From: Opitutia bacterium
GTDB lineage: Bacteria > Verrucomicrobiota > Verrucomicrobiia > Opitutales > Coraliomargaritaceae
Assembly: GCA_018663485.1 (NCBI GenBank)
Contig: JABJQI010000006.1
Span: forward strand, 1-9,321
Direction of reading: 5' to 3'
Length of the DNA stretch: 9,321 nucleotides
This document shows positions 6,231 to 9,321 of the stretch, piece by piece. The notes under the pieces were generated by a model that was not told the origin of the DNA, did not search any database, and saw nothing but the letters and a program-made list of their open reading frames with translations. A program made the translations under genes and the position numbers. Numbering within the stretch: position 1 is the first letter of the stretch; every line of letters starts with the position of its first letter.

Positions 6231-7367
6231 TTACCGTAGACGATATTTTCGCGGTGTCGTATGCAGGTGCTTTTTAAATATATGATTCATATATTCTTGG
6301 CAATTGAAGCCACTACGCTCGGCAACAAGTGCAAGAGGGAGTTCGGTCTCCGAGAGCATTTCACGCGCAATTCGCAGCTTTTCATTGAGTATCACTTCAC
6401 CGACTGTACGATTTAATTTTCGGCGAAAGCGGCGTTGTAGCACGCTCCGGGAGAGCCCAGCAACTTTAGCAATGGCATCGAGGCTCACCCCAGAACAGGC
6501 GTATTCACGGATAGTGTTCAACGCCTTCAAGAGCGAAGGATCGTCAATTGCAATGAGTTCACTTGAGAGTCGCGGATACAACGTGTGCAGGTTCACCTCA
6601 ATCAATTGCTGTTCGAGCGTTTCGCCATTGATCAATCGCTCCAGCGTTTGAGCCGCACGATAGCCGACCTGCTCATGGTTGGGTTCTACACTACTTAATC
6701 GAGGACGGCACAAGTTACAAAAAGGACGGTCGTTATCGACGCCAACCACGCTAACATGTTCAGGGATCGCAAGCCCGAGCTGGTGACATGCTTCGAAGAT
6801 AATGGGAGCGAGTTGATCACTGGCGACCATCAAGCCGATCGGAGTACTGCGTTCCGATAACCACGTTTTGACCGACCCAAGACTGTTCCTCACGGGATGT
6901 CCTTGCGCATGATGTTGTTGAATATGATATGTGTGAACCGCCGACTCGTAATCGTTGAGCTCGTCCTTGAAGCCAGCCTCGCGCTCAAGCGACCAACGCT
7001 CATCCCCCAATCCGATAAACGCGAATTGGGTGTGCGCGTTTTCAACAAAATGCTTGGCGACCGATGCTCCGATGCCGTGATCGTTACACTTTACTAACGG
7101 GAACGGTTGCGGGCGAACATTACCCAGCACATCGACCGTCGGCAGTCCTTTGGCTTGAATCAGCGCGAGTAACTCTGGGTTGGCAATGCGCGCGATGATT
7201 CCATCACCTTGCCACTGGCTGATCGCAGCAGGGTCCATCGCACCGAGAGGCCCAGAATGTTGAAAGACCGACCAATCGTTACGCTCATCCAAAAAGTGAG
7301 AAATACCGGTTACAATTTGACGCCCAGAGGCGAGCGAAGTTTCAGCGAGGATGGCGATGCGTTTCAT
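6231..7367 (-). CDS. XylR-like regulator: sugar-binding domain plus AraC-type DNA-binding domain
   Basis: The 378-residue protein starts MKRIAILAET and has a periplasmic-binding-protein-like ligand domain to about 265, including VSVVGVDND (205-213), a LacI/GalR-type hallmark. A short linker (IAIDDPSLLKALNTI, 272-286) leads to an AraC-type double helix-turn-helix domain (about 280-378). That domain carries SLDAIAKVAGLSRSVLQRRFR (295-315) and VAERSGFNCQEYMNHIFKKH (348-367), and ends TPRKYR. This layout is that of E. coli XylR (392 residues), which binds xylose and activates from direct-repeat sites. Here the divergent neighbours are galT and galE, so galactose or a related sugar is a better ligand guess, but binding residues cannot be read reliably. 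No clear terminator separates it from the convergent gspF-like gene. Confidence 0.93.
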   Translation of the reverse strand: MKRIAILAETSLASGRQIVTGISHFLDERNDWSVFQHSGPLGAMDPAAISQWQGDGIIARIANPELLALIQAKGLPTVDVLGNVRPQPFPLVKCNDHGIGASVAKHFVENAHTQFAFIGLGDERWSLEREAGFKDELNDYESAVHTYHIQQHHAQGHPVRNSLGSVKTWLSERSTPIGLMVASDQLAPIIFEACHQLGLAIPEHVSVVGVDNDRPFCNLCRPRLSSVEPNHEQVGYRAAQTLERLINGETLEQQLIEVNLHTLYPRLSSELIAIDDPSLLKALNTIREYACSGVSLDAIAKVAGLSRSVLQRRFRRKLNRTVGEVILNEKLRIAREMLSETELPLALVAERSGFNCQEYMNHIFKKHLHTTPRKYRLR

Positions 7368-7370
7368 AAG

Positions 7371-7383
7371 AATTGACCCAATT
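7371..7383. repeat. Inverted repeat between the regulator's promoter and start
   Basis: AATTG, ACC, CAATT: a 13-bp perfect inverted repeat. It begins three bases before the regulator ATG (7367) and runs into the palindrome TTAATTAA (7382-7389). It lies downstream of the candidate -10 box, where a bound protein or an RNA hairpin could hold down expression of the regulator. Confidence 0.35.
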
Positions 7384-7389
7384 AATTAA

Positions 7390-7418
7390 AAAATAGAGCC
7401 GATAATGTCTTACCTCAA
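7390..7418 (-). promoter_or_regulatory. Candidate promoter of the XylR-like regulator
   Basis: On the minus strand TTGAGG (7413-7418), a 17-base spacer and TATTTT (7390-7395) form a fair sigma-70-type promoter. The -10 box is 22 bases before the ATG, so the leader would be short. The -35 box overlaps one copy of the TTACCTC direct repeat, which suggests self-regulation. Confidence 0.45.
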
Positions 7419-7449
7419 GACCTGATTGTCTGATATTATCTATTACCTC
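7407..7449. promoter_or_regulatory. Candidate operator: TTACCTC direct repeats with nested inverted repeats
   Basis: TTACCTC occurs at 7410-7416 and 7443-7449, 33 bp apart, about three helical turns. AraC-family proteins often bind direct repeats in helical phase. The first copy sits in GTCTT-ACCTC-AAGAC (7407-7421), a 5-bp inverted repeat. GATAAT (7401-7406) and ATTATC (7435-7440) form another inverted pair. The cluster is in the middle of the divergent regulator/galT region. Confidence 0.4.
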
Positions 7450-7527
7450 GGACATAAAGACTAATCGCTGAGGCCCGAATAATTAACATTTAGCTGCCTA
7501 GAGTCCCCACTACTCAACAAAACACCC

Positions 7528-8568
7528 ATGAATGCGACCCAACATAATCCACATCGCCGCTATAATCCGCTCACCGGCGAGTGGATTCTGGTTTCACCGC
7601 ACCGCGCACTGCGGCCATGGCAAGGCGCGAAAGAAACGGCGTCTGACGAGCAGAAGCCTGAGTATGATGAGAAGTGTTACCTGTGCCCGAGCAATGAGCG
7701 TATCGGCGGAGAGAACAATCCAGCTTACACGGGACCCTATGTATTTAAGAATGATTTTGCCGCTTTACTGATGCCTGGCGAGACAACGCCATCGGTAGTC
7801 GATGCCAACGCGCTGTTTTGCCAAGAGGAGACATACGGCGAATGTCGCGTAATTTGCTTTTCACCACGACATGACTTGAGCCTCCCCGAGATGGAGGTAT
7901 CCGCCATTCGCGAGGTGATCAATCTATGGGCGGATCAAGCTGCTGAGCTCGGCGAAAAATATCGCTGGGTACAGATTTTCGAAAACAAAGGCGCGGCGAT
8001 GGGTTGCTCAAACCCGCATCCTCACGGGCAGATCTGGGCGAGTGATTTTTTACCCAACGAAGCGACTAAGGAAGATATTAATCAGGCCGCCTATCTAAAA
8101 AAGCATGGTAGCAACCTGCTGCTCGACTATGCCAAGTCTGAAATTGAGAAAAACGAGCGCATCGTAGCGATCAACGACGACTGGGTCGTGGTAGTACCCT
8201 ACTGGGCGACGTGGCCCTTCGAAACACTGCTATTGCCACGATTTGCAGTGCAAAGCCTGACGGATGTGACGGATTGCCAACGCGACAATCTTGCTGACAT
8301 CATGAAACGCATGCTGACTCGCTACGACAATCTGTTTGAAACATCGTTCCCCTACTCAATGGGATGGCACGGCGCTCCAAGCTTAAGCGAAAATGTCGAG
8401 CATTGGCAATTGCACGCACACTTTTATCCGCCGCTACTCCGCTCGGCTACAGTCAAAAAATTTATGGTCGGCTATGAAATGCTCGCCGATGCACAACGCG
8501 ATTTAACCGCAGAACAAGCAGCGACACAGTTGTCTGCACTCTCAGAAATTCATTACACCAAAAAATAA
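7528..8568 (+). CDS. galT: UDP-glucose--hexose-1-phosphate uridylyltransferase
   Basis: GalT swaps UMP between UDP-glucose and galactose-1-phosphate, the central Leloir step. At 346 residues it is close to E. coli GalT (348), and the key residues fall at nearly the same numbers: the CYLC zinc pair (C50, C53), H115 in FSPRHD, and SNPHPHGQ at 161-168 with zinc ligand H164 and the nucleophile H166 that forms the uridylyl-enzyme. RRYNPLTGEWILVSPHR (10-26) is the usual N-terminal motif, and GWHGAPS (about 284-290) and HWQLHAHFYPP are the late substrate-binding and metal motifs. The second domain is complete. The leader (CAACAAAACACCC) has no Shine-Dalgarno motif. It is the first gene of a galT-galE unit, divergent from a sugar-sensing regulator that probably controls it. 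Confidence 0.97.
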   Translation: MNATQHNPHRRYNPLTGEWILVSPHRALRPWQGAKETASDEQKPEYDEKCYLCPSNERIGGENNPAYTGPYVFKNDFAALLMPGETTPSVVDANALFCQEETYGECRVICFSPRHDLSLPEMEVSAIREVINLWADQAAELGEKYRWVQIFENKGAAMGCSNPHPHGQIWASDFLPNEATKEDINQAAYLKKHGSNLLLDYAKSEIEKNERIVAINDDWVVVVPYWATWPFETLLLPRFAVQSLTDVTDCQRDNLADIMKRMLTRYDNLFETSFPYSMGWHGAPSLSENVEHWQLHAHFYPPLLRSATVKKFMVGYEMLADAQRDLTAEQAATQLSALSEIHYTKK

Positions 8569-8578
8569 AACACAGCAT

Positions 8579-9321
8579 ATGAAAGTATTTGTAACAGGAG
8601 GAGCCGGTTATATCGGCAGTGTCGCAGTCGAACAACTCGTCCTCGCAGGACACGACGTGATGGTCTTTGACAACCTATCGCTCGGCCACCGTGCCGCAGT
8701 GCATCCAGATGCAGAGCTGATCGTTGGTGATCTGGCCAACGTCGAGGCGATTCGCGAGGCGATGGGTCGCTTCAAGCCCGAAGCGATCATGCACTTTGCA
8801 GCCAAATCGCTGGTCGGCGAATCGATGGAAGATCCGTTCCTCTACCTTGGCGACAATGTCTCCAATGCGCTCAACCTATTGAAGTGTGTAGTCGAATTTG
8901 AAGTGCAGCGCTTCATACTGTCTTCCACGGCCAACTTGTTTGACGATCCAGAGCGTATGCCCATCGCCGAAGATGAGCGCATCATTCCAGGCAGTCCTTA
9001 CGGCGAATCGAAATATATCATCGAGCGCTATCTACACTGGATGTCTCGCATATATCCGTTCTTCAACTACGCAGCATTGCGCTACTTTAATGCCGCTGGC
9101 GCCAGTGTCGAGCGCGGCGAAGACCACACTCCCGAGCTACACCTCATCCCTCTCGTACTACAAGTGGCACTCGGCCAGCGCGAGCAGATCTACATGTTCG
9201 GCGACGACTACGACACAGCTGACGGCACTTGCGTGCGCGACTACATTCACGTGATCGATCTGGCGCAGGCACACATCCTCGCGCTCGGAGCGATCGAGAA
9301 CGAAGATAAGATCTACAACCT
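8579..9321 (+). CDS. galE: UDP-glucose 4-epimerase, C-terminus cut by the window edge
   Basis: The gene starts 10 nt after galT, so the two are surely co-transcribed; 247 codons are visible of about 330. GalE interconverts UDP-galactose and UDP-glucose on bound NAD. The Rossmann motif GGAGYIG is at 7-13, D31-N32 binds the NAD ribose, and HFAAKSLVGESMEDP is at 72-86. Catalytic T117 in SST (115-117) and YGESK (Y141, K145) follow. RYFNAAGA and FGDDYDTADGTCVRDYIHV are the substrate-side motifs. One oddity: after SSTA the sequence is NLFDDP, where most GalE proteins have VYG(D/E). The catalytic residues are intact, so it should be active, though a related UDP-sugar epimerase cannot be excluded. 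No Shine-Dalgarno motif is visible before the ATG. Confidence 0.95.
   Translation, partial: MKVFVTGGAGYIGSVAVEQLVLAGHDVMVFDNLSLGHRAAVHPDAELIVGDLANVEAIREAMGRFKPEAIMHFAAKSLVGESMEDPFLYLGDNVSNALNLLKCVVEFEVQRFILSSTANLFDDPERMPIAEDERIIPGSPYGESKYIIERYLHWMSRIYPFFNYAALRYFNAAGASVERGEDHTPELHLIPLVLQVALGQREQIYMFGDDYDTADGTCVRDYIHVIDLAQAHILALGAIENEDKIYN

Noticed and set aside
8462..8805. Two minus-strand reading frames of 63 and 65 codons
   Set aside because: They are antisense to the galT end and galE start, both certain genes, and show no signal or domain.

Overview
The window is ordinary bacterial chromosome, about half G+C by eye and densely coded. No mobile element, CRISPR array, tRNA or rRNA was seen. 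The best taxonomic guess is Verrucomicrobiota, class Opitutia (Coraliomargarita/Puniceicoccales-like). This is inference from an OleC-type ligase, a XylR-type regulator with a sugar-binding half and an AraC half, and start codons that mostly lack a Shine-Dalgarno motif. No marker gene settles it.

Layout, left to right. Positions 1-808 (minus) hold the first 269 codons of an AMP-forming ligase resembling OleC, the beta-lactone synthetase of long-chain olefin synthesis; the rest lies off the left edge. A rho-independent terminator (852-883) separates it from a 90-residue lipoprotein of unknown function (907-1179, minus). Then comes a minus-strand block read right to left: rpmH (4807-4667), rnpA (4639-4268), yidD (4266-3916), yidC (3923-2091) and yebC (2001-1252). 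The first four form the conserved L34 / RNase P protein / membrane-insertion cluster. They are tightly packed: a 27-nt gap, a 1-nt gap and an 8-nt overlap. yebC follows after 89 nt. The block joins ribosome and RNase P supply to inner-membrane protein insertion and to a YebC/TACO1-type factor.

A 229-bp divergent intergenic region (4808-5036) holds a candidate rpmH promoter and two perfect inverted repeats. To its right, on the plus strand, lies a single gene for a GspF/PilC-family inner-membrane protein of a type II secretion or type IV pilus machine (5037-6185), with no partner genes in view.

The right end is a sugar locus. A XylR-like regulator (6231-7367, minus) diverges from galT (7528-8568) and galE (8579 to the right edge, partial), which are 10 nt apart. 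GalT and GalE are the uridylyltransferase and epimerase steps of the Leloir pathway. The 160-bp divergent region carries a good promoter for the regulator. It also has a 7-bp direct repeat spaced 33 bp, one copy overlapping the regulator's -35 box, and several short inverted repeats. This is a plausible self-regulated switch for galactose or UDP-sugar metabolism.

No wholly new system is evident. The least explained parts are the small lipoprotein with the inverted repeat next to its start, the solitary gspF/pilC gene, and the two divergent intergenic regions.
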